From assembly GCF_037975245.1 (NCBI RefSeq), contig NC_092576.1, forward strand, positions 44,863,111-44,927,110: DNA of 64,000 nucleotides. The letters are read 5' to 3'. The position numbers and the translations under genes are program-made. The stretch is from Apostichopus japonicus (Eukaryota; Echinodermata; Holothuroidea; Aspidochirotida; Stichopodidae). Below are positions 37,845-49,079 of this stretch, in pieces; the stretch's first letter is position 1, and each line of letters opens with the position of its first letter. The notes below the pieces were generated by a model. It was not told where the DNA came from and made no database searches. It saw only the letters and a list, made by a program, of their open reading frames with translations.

Positions 37845-38190
37845 CAGTGGCGTAGGAAGGTACTTTTGAGAGGGGGGCTGAAGACTGATGGCCGGCCTGG
37901 GGAGGGGTCTAAGGGGAGGGGGTGTCCAGGTGGCCTCAGATGCAATTTGGTGCAATATAGCACACTTCAACACCCACTCCATTTTGTAAAGAATTTTGCA
38001 TTTTCACCTGGCCTTAGATGCAATTTGGTGCTTCAAATGAGATTTTTTTCTCATTTGGAAATGAAAAAGGGGTTTTCTGACTTGCGGAGCGGGGGGGGGG
38101 GGGGGGGGGGGGCGGAACGGTACTTCCGCCCCCCCCCATATTTTTCACTGGGGGGCTGGCGCCCCCCAGCCCCCGGTTCCTACGCCCTTG
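37845..38190 (+). mobile_element. hAT-like miniature transposon, CAGTGGCGTAGGAA ends
   Basis: A 346-bp element with ends CAGTGGCGTAGGAA and TTCCTACGCCCTTG, flanked by a perfect 8-bp duplication AAGTGGTG (37837-37844 and 38191-38198). It carries the G-rich module (37899-37930), two copies of TTAGATGCAATTTGGTGC-like sequence, and a G run of about 20 (38090-38112) facing C runs, forming a strong potential hairpin near the right end. Confidence 0.92.
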
Positions 38191-38339
38191 AAGTGGTGTG
38201 TTGCCGGATTTGTTAAGGTCTTGGTACTATTGGCGAAGGTTATTAATTAAGTTTCGTAACTCATCGGGAAGCGATTAGTGGGGTGGGGCGTAGGGTTGTG
38301 GGCGGGCGTTTTCATGCAGATGGGAACAATCTCAAGAAG

Positions 38340-38396
38340 TGATGGGTGGGTCCGCCCCCCCCCCCCCCCTCCCCCCCCCCCCCCTGCCCCGCTCAT
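38340..38396 (+). repeat. Poly-C tract, two long runs
   Basis: Two C runs of roughly 15 bases each separated by single T bases, flanked by CCGC and GCCCCG. It produces proline-rich or glycine-rich frames that are not genes. Confidence 0.9.
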
Positions 38397-38609
38397 GATA
38401 CGCCCTGGATCCACTACATGATATTCACAGGAGACGTGCTCAATTCTCCAATCGCATGCGGAATTTATGTGTCGATTCATTGTAAGAGTTACGGTACTAG
38501 GTTTGGGGTAACGATTATCATTCAGGTCGGACTGTATAACATTTTATCTCTGGATGGCAGTGTTGCATCGAAGGACATAGGTCATAGGTCTAGTGCAGTT
38601 CGCATATAG

Positions 38610-39009
38610 ATCCTGGTCTAATACCGAAATGCGTCATGTTCCCCAACGACTCGGTCGAGTTCAAGACCAGCCACAGTTGTTTCATCGTGGAGGTCTGTTT
38701 TTACCTCCATGGTTTCATAGCACAATTGTACAATTGATTAGGGCGTCCATACACACATACACACCCGTTATGATAGACCATATATGTAATTATGTAATTA
38801 TGACTGTTCCTCTTCTCTTCCCGGTGTCTTGTCGTTAATCTTCTACTCCCTCCTTTCTCCTTTTTCTCTCTTTCCTCTTTTTCTTTTCCCTTCCTTCCTC
38901 CTCTTCCCCCCCCCCCCTCTTTTCCATTTTTTTCTTCTCTTTTTTTTCTCTCCTCTTTTTCTTACCCGAGGGCACGCGCCCCCAACGCCCACCTGGATAC
39001 GCGCCTGGT
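38610..39009 (+). repeat. Dispersed element copy, 3' part of the 43199-45389 family
   Basis: Matches 44945-45389: CGTCATGTTCCCC, a GACCAGCCACAGTTG stretch, TTATGATAGACCATATAT, a long pyrimidine-only tract of about 150 bp, and the terminus CTGGATACGCGCCTG. Only the right-hand portion of the family is present, so this is a truncated copy or a deletion derivative. Confidence 0.75.
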
Positions 39010-40240
39010 ACGTAACTTTTTAATTATGGGTCGCCATGATTAAAAGAATCAAGTAGGGTTAAAACGACAGGCTAGGCATGGTCCTACCACGGGCCCTAAG
39101 GCAAGCCCATGGACCCCATCTATAACTGTGTCGCGCTGCGTGCAGACTGACGCCTTCGGCGTTAGTATAGCATCACCCACAAAGTTCAGTGATTTTTTAA
39201 CCCCAGTCTCATCCCTGTATATGGATGAAATTAACAGAATAAAGGCATAGCCTGCCTATACTTAACAAGATACACAGTAGGCTATTTTATAGTACATAAC
39301 ATAGACACTGTGTTAGACCAAAACTGAGCCTGGATCCTGTGATCAAAATGGAAAACTTTTTGGTTGGATTCAAGGGTGCATCTGGGGGATCAGATAAGGG
39401 GAAAGTGAAGCAGAAGAAGGGGAAACATGTGGTGAATAAGGAGTTCCCTATCAAACGTTATTATTTGGGTGTTGAAATAAAGAAAGTGTATTGGTGTAAC
39501 ACCTTGAAAATGTATTACCTTTGTTTTTAGTCTTAGTCAATGGTAGGTCTACTTTTTATAGTAACTAATTTTACCGATAAAATGTTGTAAAATTTAATCA
39601 ATTTGTAGCTACAATTTATACAGGAGAACCAGCCCTCGCAACACCAAAAAAAGCCCCCGTCATCAGTAAAACAGCCCTCGTAAAAAAATCTGCTTGTGCT
39701 GAAAAGAGCCCTCGTCACCCAAAAAATATTTTGAGCCCTGCAGTTTACGATGTTTGTTTACATTACATAATGATAATTGATGTGGTACAATGTGAGAGCC
39801 GGGGTATAGATTTATAATAAATTATGATCAGACTGGTTTGATTACGTGAGATGAGACTACTTTCAGTATTGTCAAGGTAAGAACTCAAGAAACTGACACA
39901 CTAAAACAGTGTGTTTTAAAAATTATATTTATTAGCTTTTTAAGTTCAAATTAGCACTAGTCTTCAACGAACGCAAGTTGTTTTAAATCGCCAAAAAGGT
40001 ACACCAAATGGCGCAAATTGCATCCTCATTTGTAAAAAATCTCTAGCTTCTGATTGGGGATCATCCCCCCTCCGACACCCTCCTGCGGCGCGATGGCTGC
40101 TTCGCAGCCATATGGTTCGCGGGATATGATACCTTTCTTGCCGGGAAAAAAAACACTTTTTACAGCCCTCTATTAATTTAGGTTTATTTTTTCATAAAAG
40201 GGGTCTCCCTGTTTAGATCACCCGAGTGAAAGCAGTGTGG
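39010..40240. other. No gene recognised
   Basis: Contains three diverged AGCCCTCGT units at 39633-39716 and a short pair of inverted CGCAGCCAT motifs near 40100. The 63-residue basic frame at 39339-39530 has no recognisable domain. Confidence 0.4.
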
Positions 40241-40244
40241 TGTG

Positions 40245-41120
40245 ACAAACAATAAATGCTCTCCTGAAATGACCATTGACCTCAACAACAGGCTTATTGC
40301 ACTAAATTTGATAGATACATCAACATACCAAATATGACATCTGTCCTTTTTGAAATGTTGTGTAAAACTTGGTTCTTACAATTTGATCCCTGGTGAGCTC
40401 AAAAGACGATTGACCTCCGCCCACATCATTAGGCTTCTTGTACTCAATGTGGTACAATAATACCATATATGCGATCTGTCCAAGTTTCCCTTGCGATATT
40501 ATGAATAGGAAGGTGCGTTTGTGTATAGAGCCAGGTAAGAGGGCAGTGAAGAAATTGTTTGGAATTTGTTGACTTCAAATGACCTTTGTCCTCCATCGAA
40601 ATCAATAATAGGTTCCTAAATTAAATTTGATATACCATACAGGTACAAACTAAATATGAGATTTGTCCAAGGTTCCCTTCTTGCTATATCATGTTTACAG
40701 GGCTTTCGCAATTTGACCTGTTGACTCCAAATGACCTTTGAGGTCAACTAAAAGCAATATTAGGCCCTCTTAAATTTGATATGATTCATCTACAAACCAA
40801 AATATGAGGTATGCTCCTGCTCACCTTCTTGAGATATCGTGTTTACAAGGTTCCTACAATTTGACCCAATGACCTTTGACCTCTTTGTACTTAATGTGGT
40901 TCGTTTACATACTATATATGAGATCTGTTCGAGCTTACCTTCTTGAGATATCGTGTTTACAATGTTTTCACAGTTTGACCCCTGGTGACCACTAATGACA
41001 TTTGACCTCCAAAAAAGCAATAGGCTTCTTGTACTATAGTGGTTCTTCTACACATTCAAGATGAGATTGGTCCAACCTTCCCTTTTTTAGATATCGTGTT
41101 TACAAGATATCGTGTTTACA
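40245..41120 (+). repeat. Tandem array, about seven diverged units of about 130 bp
   Basis: Each unit carries in order ATGACCTTTGACCTC, TAGGCTTCTTGTACT, a TACCAAATATGAGATCTGTCC stretch (spaced variants), CTTCTTGAGATATCGTG and TTTACAAG before an ATTTGACC. Units are 65-90 percent alike by eye. No coding; frames in it are shadows. Confidence 0.85.
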
Positions 41121-42530
41121 AGCTGGGCGTCACAAACGCACACCTTCACGCCCGCGCGCACATACATATGCCATCATGAATGCAAAGGTTATCATCGAAA
41201 AAAAACCAAAACACTTAAGTTAACTCAGACACTTAACACAAGGACAAATGACGAGGCTTTTCCCGTCACATCAATGATGTTGGTCACGTGCTTGGTTGAA
41301 ATATCAGTAAAGTTAAATCTAAATGACGTCAATGTTTAATACAGTGACGACGTTAGTATCAAACTTGGGCGCAAAAAATAAGTATCGGTCAGAAGTATAT
41401 TACAAAGTGTTTGTTTGATATTTTCATTGTTCAATGTAAAAATTGATTACACCATTGTTTCAATGACGGTACAATCACTTTGAAACATATTTTGTTTACA
41501 ATACAAAGTTTGAATGGGGTATGGATTTCGATTTCGTGCAATTCTAATCAGAAGGTCTACAATGCTTAGCAGGATTTAAAGTTCGTTCTTAATAAACAAT
41601 CATTATCAAATAAATATACTTTTCGAAATAATTTCGTTATTATTATCGACAATAAACAAATGTATTACTTTGTGGCGGCAAACATTACATATTTAAATAA
41701 TACCTTTCAATATTAAAATTACTTGGTTGGCTTAGTGTTCTACGATATTTGATATTTCTGGTAAGTTCCGAGATACACTTATTTATAGACAAACCGAGGT
41801 GATAATGATAATAGCCTATTGTCATATGATCATTCCAGGGATTATATTTAATATCCCAGATTTGATTGGATGCTATTAAGCTTACCATTTTATGGTTATC
41901 TACTTAGCTCGCACAATGCTTTATACACAAAGTAAATACGATTTTAACTATCTAATTATCATTATCTAGCTCTTTGTTTTCCACGCATAATACTTCTTCT
42001 CAATACGAACTTAATGACCGTGCTATTTGTTTTTCTGCTAAAAAAGTAAAACACATTTGATAAAATGCAACTGTGAAACGCACGATGCTGACAATCCAGT
42101 AGTGTCCGTTTATGCAAGGCGTTTAATAACGTAATTGAAAAGTCTGGAGCTAAACAATGGGAATCATAAAACAATGTGTATTTAAATAAACGTTCACTAC
42201 CGTATACCTATAGTCAAATTGAGAGCTACACAATAATATGTTATCTAGTCAGACTCCTTCCAATGAGAAATGCTACTTCAAGAAGATAAACTGAATATAA
42301 CAAGAATCATTCCTTACTTAGTAAGTATTCATAACTTTGTGTTGTCTATAAACCCTTCTCTATTCAAGCTTCTTTCGACAGGTTTACATTAGAGCAAGAT
42401 GGGATACATTAAGCACCAATAAAAGCAAGTTTGCTCATTTAAAGTAAAACTTACAAAGAATAACTAAAAATAAGGTCGAATGATGATTCGTAGTCACTGC
42501 TGTACATCTACTGACCTACTTAATGTATGT
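41121..42530. other. No gene recognised
   Basis: AT-rich DNA without repeats or convincing exons; one TGACGTCA at 41324-41331. Confidence 0.45.
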
Positions 42531-42639
42531 TTCCATGGTGCCAGGTCGATAACGCGGACACCGCGGAAACCGATAAACCGAGTTCTGTTATCGAGATACC
42601 GGGTTCGATATCAACGGTTTCCGCGCTGTCGACCTTGCT

Positions 42640-43124
42640 ATATAGCAAGGTCGAAAACGTGGAAAGCGCGCAAAGAAGAGGAATTTGTCAAGGGAGGGCG
42701 ACGAATTTTTTTGGTCGGATCTCAGCCTATATACGCCAGGAGGGATGGGAAAGGGCTTAGGTATTTTTTTTTCTAAACTAAATGCAGGTCGAAAACGGGG
42801 AAATGTTTTTTACACAATGAATGGCGCAAATAGAGGGTTTTGTCAAGGGAGGGTGAAGAGTTTTCGGCGCATTTCAGTCAATATGCGCCAGGAAGGTGAT
42901 GGGGTTGTAGGCTTTTTCTCTAAACGCAGGTCGGAAACGCGAAAATGTTTTTTTTTTCAGTGGCGAAACTAGATCATTTTTCAAGGGAGGGTGAAATAGT
43001 GTTTTAAGCGCATTTCAGCTGTCATGCGCCAAGAAGAAGTGGGGTATAATATTTTTACTTTTTTACTTAATGCAGGTTGAAAACGCGAACATGTTTTTTA
43101 CAATTTTGCGAAATTGCTTTTTAA
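42640..43124 (+). repeat. Tandem array part 1, units of about 140 bp
   Basis: Three to four units with GGTCGAAAACG, AAATGTTTTTTACA, TTTTGTCAAGGGAGGGTGAA, GGCGCATTTCAG and ATATGCGCCAGGAAGG. The same unit resumes at 45567-45995. Part 1 ends inside a unit exactly where a SINE begins (43125). Confidence 0.9.
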
Positions 43125-43198
43125 GGAGTGTTAGCTCAGTGGTTAACGCCGGTGCCATCCAATCATAGGTTCCGAGTTCGAGTCACTCCAAGATTAAT

Positions 43199-45389
43199 CA
43201 GGCGCGTATCCAGGATTTTCAAACCCGGGGGGCGCGAATTACTATCTAAGCGGAGCGCCACCATCGGTTGGCGCGCAGCGTACAAGAAAATTTCTTATTT
43301 TGATACCCCCCAGATCACCGGAAACGGCACTTCTCGGGCTTGAAATGACCAACCAGATGTACACGTTTTGCCTGAGAACCAAGTATTTCCTAATAGTTAT
43401 TTTTTCATCCATATCCTTTTTGAAGATTGTCAACCAGGCACACATCATGTTCGACCTGATCGCATCTCCTGTGGGTCTTTGCTTTTGTAGGTGATTCTAC
43501 GTCGCGGCCCACAATACCCGTCAGCCCCACTTTTCAAGGTTTTAAGCCCCATATTTGTTCAGAATTTGAAAATTCACATTTCTCGTGAATAAACTCACTT
43601 CAAAACATACCCATAATGTTGTACAAAATTTAATCTATGGACAACCAATATAGAAAAACTTCCTTCAACCCCTAACAGACCGGTCAAAATTGCACGAGTA
43701 GAGGGAAGTGTGATGCAGAATGTTGGTCAGAAATTTTCGAAACTTCAGACACAGTTAATTTATTGGTGTACAAATATTAAAACCTCTTATAACGGCTATT
43801 ATAAAACTTGGTTGAAGGAAATGAAAAAATAGCAGATATTTCCGAAACCGAACACTACACACATAGGCGTAGGAGGCGCGGCGGCAGTGGCGGAGCTAGG
43901 GGTATTGGTCAGGAGGGGCGAGAATGGTCTGTAGGGGCGCTTTCGACACTATCTAAGCGGAGCGCCACCACTGGTTGGCACGTAGCGTACAGAAAATTTT
44001 TGAGTAAAGATACTCCCTAGATCGCCGGAAATGACCCTTTCCGGGCCTGGCTAATTTGCAGATAAACGAAGAATAAGGTGTCATCGCCAAATTACACCAA
44101 CAAAATGTGACAAATGTCAATAAGTAGATGAGAGCGCAATAAAAAAGTCAATATTCTAGAATAAGTAAAAAGTGGTAAAGAGCTGAAAAAGGCGCCAGCA
44201 GTCCATTTGAGTCCGTCAGGGGGGCATCCGCCCCCATGACCGTATGGACGCTCCGCCACTGCGCGGCGGGGGTGCAGCCCCTAATTCGCCATTACTAATG
44301 TAAAAGAGAGTTTTGACATAATTGGACCTCCATGTTTTTTACACATCCACATGAGACATGTCGTTGTTTACATTAGCATCCCGCGGTATACTGCGCAATT
44401 TTAACGGAACGTACGGTACATGATGGCATGCGATGTAATAACCGAGGCTTGCTTATATGATATTGACATTAACACGTTGAGCGCGCGCGAAAATTTGTGG
44501 TTATTTTTTCAGGCAAGTCGGACAGTTTTGAGGCTTTTCATCCTGGAACGCCATTTTCATGCTCACTGATATGTGATATCTGCTGTTTGCGTTACAAATT
44601 CAAACAGGCGCGTAGCGAGTAATTTGTCAAGGGAGGGGCGAAGCCTGTAGGCAAATTATCTAAGCGTAGCGCCACCATAGGTTGGCGCGAAGCGTACAAG
44701 AAAATTTTGGCCGAAAATGCCTCCCAGATCGCTGGAAATGGCACTACCCAGGACCATTTGTTAGCGCGAAGCGTACAAGCAAATTTTGGCCAAAAATGTC
44801 TCCCAGATCGCTGGAAATGACATTTCCCAGGCCTTGTAAGTTGCATCTGAGCACTTTCTATTTTGAAATTACTTAGCGATATCATTTAAAAAAATGCTGA
44901 ATGGGGGGGGGGGGGGGGCGGGCGGTCGCCCCCATCCCAAAAATCGTCATGTTCCCCGACGACGCTGTCGAGTTCGAGACCAGCCACAGTTGGTTTCATA
45001 GCACAATTCTACACACGCGTTATGATAGACCATATATAGTATATATATAGATCATTAGTGAGAGAGGAAAATGGAAACGTCAAAAAATGGAGTTGTCGGT
45101 GTAAGGGGTAGGGTGAGTCACACATTTACGAAATCATTGATCCGTCACTGGCTACCCTTCAGCGCTGTAATGATGTCACTGTTCCTCTTTCTCTTCCCGA
45201 TGTCTTCGCGTTTTTCTTTTACTCCCTCCTTTTCTCCTTTTTCTCTCTTTCTTCATTTTCTTTTCCCTTCTTTCCTCTCCTCCTCCTCTTTTTCCCCCTT
45301 TTTTCCTTTTTTCCTCTCTTTTTTTTTCTCTCCTCTTTTTCTTACCCGGGGGGCGCGCGCCCCCAACGCCCCCCCTGGATACGCACCTG
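43199..45389 (+). mobile_element. 2.2-kb DNA transposon with CAGGCGCGTATCCAGG ends, in a SINE
   Basis: Inverted ends CAGGCGCGTATCCAG and CTGGATACGCACCTG lie directly beside TTAAT on both sides (43194-43198 and 45390-45394), a possible 5-bp duplication. Its left part (to about 43870) is repeated at 35768-36510 and its right part (44945-45389) at 38610-39009. In between are a family A element (43885-44261) and a CAGGCGCGTAGCGAG-headed segment at 44607 with two copies of the shared hairpin block. No transposase is visible. It may be a composite of several insertions. Confidence 0.6.
43885..44261 (+). mobile_element. hAT-like miniature transposon, family A copy 2, 8-bp TSD
   Basis: A 377-bp element with ends CAGTGGCGGAGC and GCTCCGCCACTG and a perfect 8-bp duplication CGCGGCGG (43877-43884 and 44262-44269). 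It is strongly similar to 1076-1598 along its length, with an internal deletion relative to it. The target is itself a CATAGGCGTAGGAGG-type element terminus. Confidence 0.92.
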
Positions 45390-45566
45390 TTAATGTATGT
45401 CGTCCAGTTACAGACTTGTTGACAATTGACAATTCATAATCATGGGCGTTAAATATGAATCGAAGAGACTGACTTCGGTCAGCCTGTGGCGTCGATACGC
45501 CAATGATGGCTTCTTCGCGAGTTCCTGCTTGCAGGAGGATCTAAAATACATACATCCATACATACA

Positions 45567-45995
45567 ATGGCGAAACTATAGGATTTTGTCCAGGGAGGGT
45601 TAAGAGCTTTCGGCGTATTTCAGTCTATATGCGCCAGCGAAGGTGTGGGGAGGTGGGTTGAGGATTTTTTTCACTAAATGCATGTCGAAAACACGAAAAT
45701 GTTTTTAACAAAGGCGGAACTAGAGGAGTTTGCTAAGGGAGGGGAAATGAGTGTTTTTGGCAGGCGCATTTCAGCTAATATGCGCCAGGAAGGGGGTGAA
45801 GAGGGAGGTTGATGCTTTTTTTACTAATTGCAGGTCGAAAACGCGGAAATGATTTTAGCAAAGGCTAAACTAGAGGAGTTTGCTAAGGGAGGGAAAACAA
45901 CTGTTTTTGGCAGGCGCATTTCAGCCAATATGCGCCAGCAAAGGTGTGGGGAAGTAGGTTGAGGCTTTTTGCACTAAATGCAGGTCGAAAACGAT
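45567..45995 (+). repeat. Tandem array part 2, units of about 140 bp
   Basis: Three units continuing the array that stops at 43124. Landmarks are the same: GGTCGAAAACG, TTTGCTAAGGGAGGG, GGCGCATTTCAG, ATATGCGCCAG. The two halves were once contiguous. Confidence 0.9.
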
Positions 45996-46475
45996 AACAT
46001 ATGATTATTCATTATGATTGGCTGGTCACGTGACTGTTTGAAATACCTATCAATAAACTCAAACTAAAAATATGTCAATGTTTTATACAGTGACGGCGTA
46101 AATATCAAACTTGGGAGAAAAAAAACAATATTGGTACGGTAAGAAATATATTACAAAGCGTTGGGAATTCTTTTCAATCTTTGTATCAATATCGAGAGAG
46201 AACGCTGGACATTTTACGAAGAGTACTATTTTAGCATAGTTCGTGTATAAGTTGGAAATGTCCGGTCGATGTGCGACCGACTGAATGCAATAACCACAGA
46301 TCTCTACTACCTGTATTACCAGTAACACAACACATCTCCTTTAGATTCTTTTCTGTTTTTGTTTCATTTTCATTTTCCTTTCCTTCTCTTTTTTCTTGGC
46401 GACCACGTGACTATCACAATATACTGATATACACTTCTAGTCAGCTCTATAGTGGACATTGGAAATAATATTTGT

Positions 46476-46535
46476 TTTTCGTGCGTACGTAAAATACTAC
46501 ATACGTACGTCATATGTATTACGTACGTACGTGAT
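46476..46535. repeat. Short ACGTACGT palindrome cluster
   Basis: CGTGCGTACGT, TACATACGTACGTC and TTACGTACGTACGTGATAA within 60 bp, the same motif as the large field at 49080-49790. Confidence 0.85.
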
Positions 46536-46941
46536 AATGTTTGATTTGATTTTGTTTTATTCAGCAAGTTATCATTCTTCATCTACATACAAAAAATGCA
46601 CATACAGAGAAACATTTAAAATACAAGATGGAAATGAACTTAAATGCATTAAAAAGAAAATAACATGCCAAGGATAACCCTTTAAGCTAAAAGCTTATTT
46701 CCAAAGGGGTCCTTACGTTACGTTACGTTCCCTACCTTAGGAGCATAGGCGTAGAAGCCCAATTTGATTTGGTGGGGAGGGTGGGTGGGGGGGGGGGCTG
46801 TAACGACTTGCCCGAAAAATGTAACAAAAATTTTCTCTTCGCCTTGCGCACGTTTAACAGGTTAATGTGCATATTATATGCATCGGTTATTACATCGCAA
46901 GCCAATAACATACAATCAATTGCCGGGATGCGAAATTCTTT

Positions 46942-48195
46942 TTCCCAAACAGGTTTGCAATTACGGAGTTTTCAGCCAATCAGGTTGCTCGTGACGTCAG
47001 CATCAATAATGACCATCGCTTTGAAGTTCGAAGGCATACACTGAGTTACACACTGACACTTAATAAAGTATTGTTACGCGGTTTCCCTGCAAACGCCCTA
47101 ACTTTACCTTTAATGCTTGGATAACATGTTGACCTTACTAATGATACATACGCTACATTCTATCGGGTTCGTGTTTACGTCATCCAGGATTCGTCAGCCG
47201 TTCTATTGAAAGCAGAATTCGTTTCGTGGAATGGGTAGGAATACACTAAAATCAACTTCACGACGCGAGTAGTCTTGAATGAATATACGCAAAACAGTAT
47301 AGTGTACAGTATGATATATTTCCGTCACTGCACTGTGTAGCATGGTGGGCTCATAATTGACGCACTTAAGGATTTGATCAACGATGTCTATCAAGGAAAA
47401 ATCCAAATCACTCAACTGTATGTGTTTTTCATATGAGTAGTTCCTCAGAAATGGTATGATCTCAAAATATTTAAGGTTCTGTGCTTATGCACCGTACAAT
47501 TGAGCAGAATTTGACCACAAAATGCCTGCCGTGTCAATTTCTTTCATACCCCTAAATTGACACATGCGTCGATAAGGTAACTGTAGTGTAGGCCTTAGTA
47601 TACATCCATTGACTTTAGATGCTGTTTGCTATGCTCTGAGTCTCTAAGCTCAGACAGGTCAGGTCCCAGAGAGTATGTTTTTATAAAAATTACCACAATT
47701 TGGTCAGCAAATATAGCTGAAATGGATTCAAACTCATGAAATATTTAATTCTGCTTGACTGCAAAAAGTTTAAGTGGCCTGCTGCATCGTTGCTAGTAAT
47801 AATTGAAGGTGCGTCAATTACGGGGGTGCGTCAATTATGAAGCCTTTAGTACTCACAGTTTTAATACATATAGGCCTACAGCGCATGTGTTCTGTACCCC
47901 TGTACGAAACTTTCACTGTGTGATGTTATCGATTAATGCCTTCACAGAAATCTTCGATCAAAGTAGATCATACAATACTAGTGTACTCAATATGTCTAAA
48001 CCAATTCCAAACACATCTACATATATTTACGAAAAGCTGAGGGTAATTTTAAATGGGTATATCTTCGTTGCAACGAATGGATGCAGACATTTTGATGACC
48101 TCGAAGTGAAGTTTTCCATTGTTATGACGTAACTTTTCCGACCAATCATGAGCGACTATTTACACACAATTGCAAACCTGTTTGGGAAAAAAGTC
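46942..48195 (-). mobile_element. Non-autonomous DNA transposon, family B copy 2
   Basis: The left end TTTTTCCCAAACAGGTTTGC and the right end GCAAACCTGTTTGGGAAAAA form inverted repeats that extend in weaker form (GGGATGCGA / CGCTGCCAGGAT) outward. Segments 46950-47285 and 47860-48160 match 7740-8080 and 7470-7720 respectively in reverse complement; about 575 bp at 47285-47860 is absent from the other copy. The 109-residue frame at 47803-48132 lies across it and shows no transposase motifs. Confidence 0.78.
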
Positions 48196-48363
48196 GCTGC
48201 CAGGATACCCTTTCATATTTGTAATAATTATTGGGGAAGTCGTTACAATAATAATGATTATAATAATATAAGTTTAACCATTGAAAAACACAATGCAAAT
48301 TATTTTTCTTTCAGTAGGTGCCCGAAAAATTATCGGCATATTGCCCGAATTTTCACCAAAATA

Positions 48364-48742
48364 TTATTATTTATAATTTTAGGTTTACAGTCTTGTTCAG
48401 GGCCAAGGCCTTCTCACACGACTTTACAACTTAACCCTGGTCATTGATAACTTGTCACACCTACACACCAAAGTGTGCACAACTCAATCAATCTCTCCTG
48501 GGGCACCACAGTGCACCACAACCGCGTGTCCCCCGGGGGACTTCCCATAGGGTGCAGCCACAGACCGGCGCACACAACTACAAGTTACCTCGCAAGTCCC
48601 CATTTATACACCTGGGTGAAGAGAGGCAATGGAGATAAAGTGCCTTGCCCAAGGACACAACGTATTGATCTGACCAGGGCTCGAACCTGTAATCCTTAGA
48701 TCACAAGTCCACTGCCTTAACCACTTGACCACAACGCCCTCA
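48364..48742 (-). mobile_element. tRNA-derived SINE, apparently full length
   Basis: Read on the minus strand it starts GAGGGCGTTGTGGTCAAGTG, with an A box (TGGTCAAGTGG) and a B box (GGTTCGAGCCC) 36 bases on, then CCTTGGGCAAGGCACTTTA, a body of about 250 bp including CAGGTGTATAAATGGGGAC, and a 3' AT-rich tail (ATAAATAATAATATTTTG). This box spacing and the conserved core are typical of tRNA-derived SINEs of marine animals. The tRNA part is related to Leu/Ser-like class tRNAs but does not fold fully. Confidence 0.85.
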
Positions 48743-49079
48743 AATATTTATAGTTAGGGAGGGATGCAGCCCCCTAGCCCCCACCCCCGCCTCCGATGCA
48801 TTTGCTTAGGAGTAGCAGTATACGTACAGTTAGTAACATATTGGCCTACGTACACGATACGTGAATATACGTACTGTATACTGTACGGTCTAACTAGATA
48901 ATGATACAATAATACTTCTCGCTCACTGCACCTCGCTTGTATCAATCATCCGACCACAGAGTCAAGCTTAGTTTAAAGATTAAGCCGCGAACTAACAAAT
49001 GCCGGACAAGTTCATTCCTCTCCATCTTTGAAATAAAGATGTATCCCGCAGTATATCACGTAGACTAGCTTACGTTAGA
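48743..49079. other. No gene recognised
   Basis: A G/C-rich patch near 48768-48795 (CCCCTAGCCCCCACCCCCGC) looks like an element terminus without a partner. Confidence 0.4.

Larger units (their letters stand above)
43125..45566 (+). mobile_element. tRNA-derived SINE, split by a DNA transposon
   Basis: The SINE head (43125-43198) begins GGAGTGTTAGCTCAGTGG, matching an RNA polymerase III A box (TAGCTCAGTGG), followed about 40 bases later by GAGTTCGAGTC, matching a B box. CACTCC can pair with GGAGTG as an acceptor stem, but the T stem does not fold, so it is a relic rather than a tRNA gene. After the inserted element (43199-45389) the body resumes at 45390 and ends in a (CATA)n tail at 45546-45566. 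The flanks are the 140-bp tandem array on both sides. Confidence 0.65.

Noticed and set aside
40245-41120. CRISPR-like regular repeats
   Set aside because: Units are contiguous, diverged and about 130 bp long with no unique spacers; an ordinary tandem repeat in an animal genome.
43125-43193. Possible tRNA gene
   Set aside because: A and B boxes and a 6-bp acceptor pairing exist, but the T stem and anticodon stem do not fold and the sequence continues into a SINE body with a (CATA)n tail.
45071-45439. 122-residue frame rich in F, S and L
   Set aside because: Translation of a pyrimidine-only tract in a repeated element; the same tract at 38829-39023 gives a different phase.
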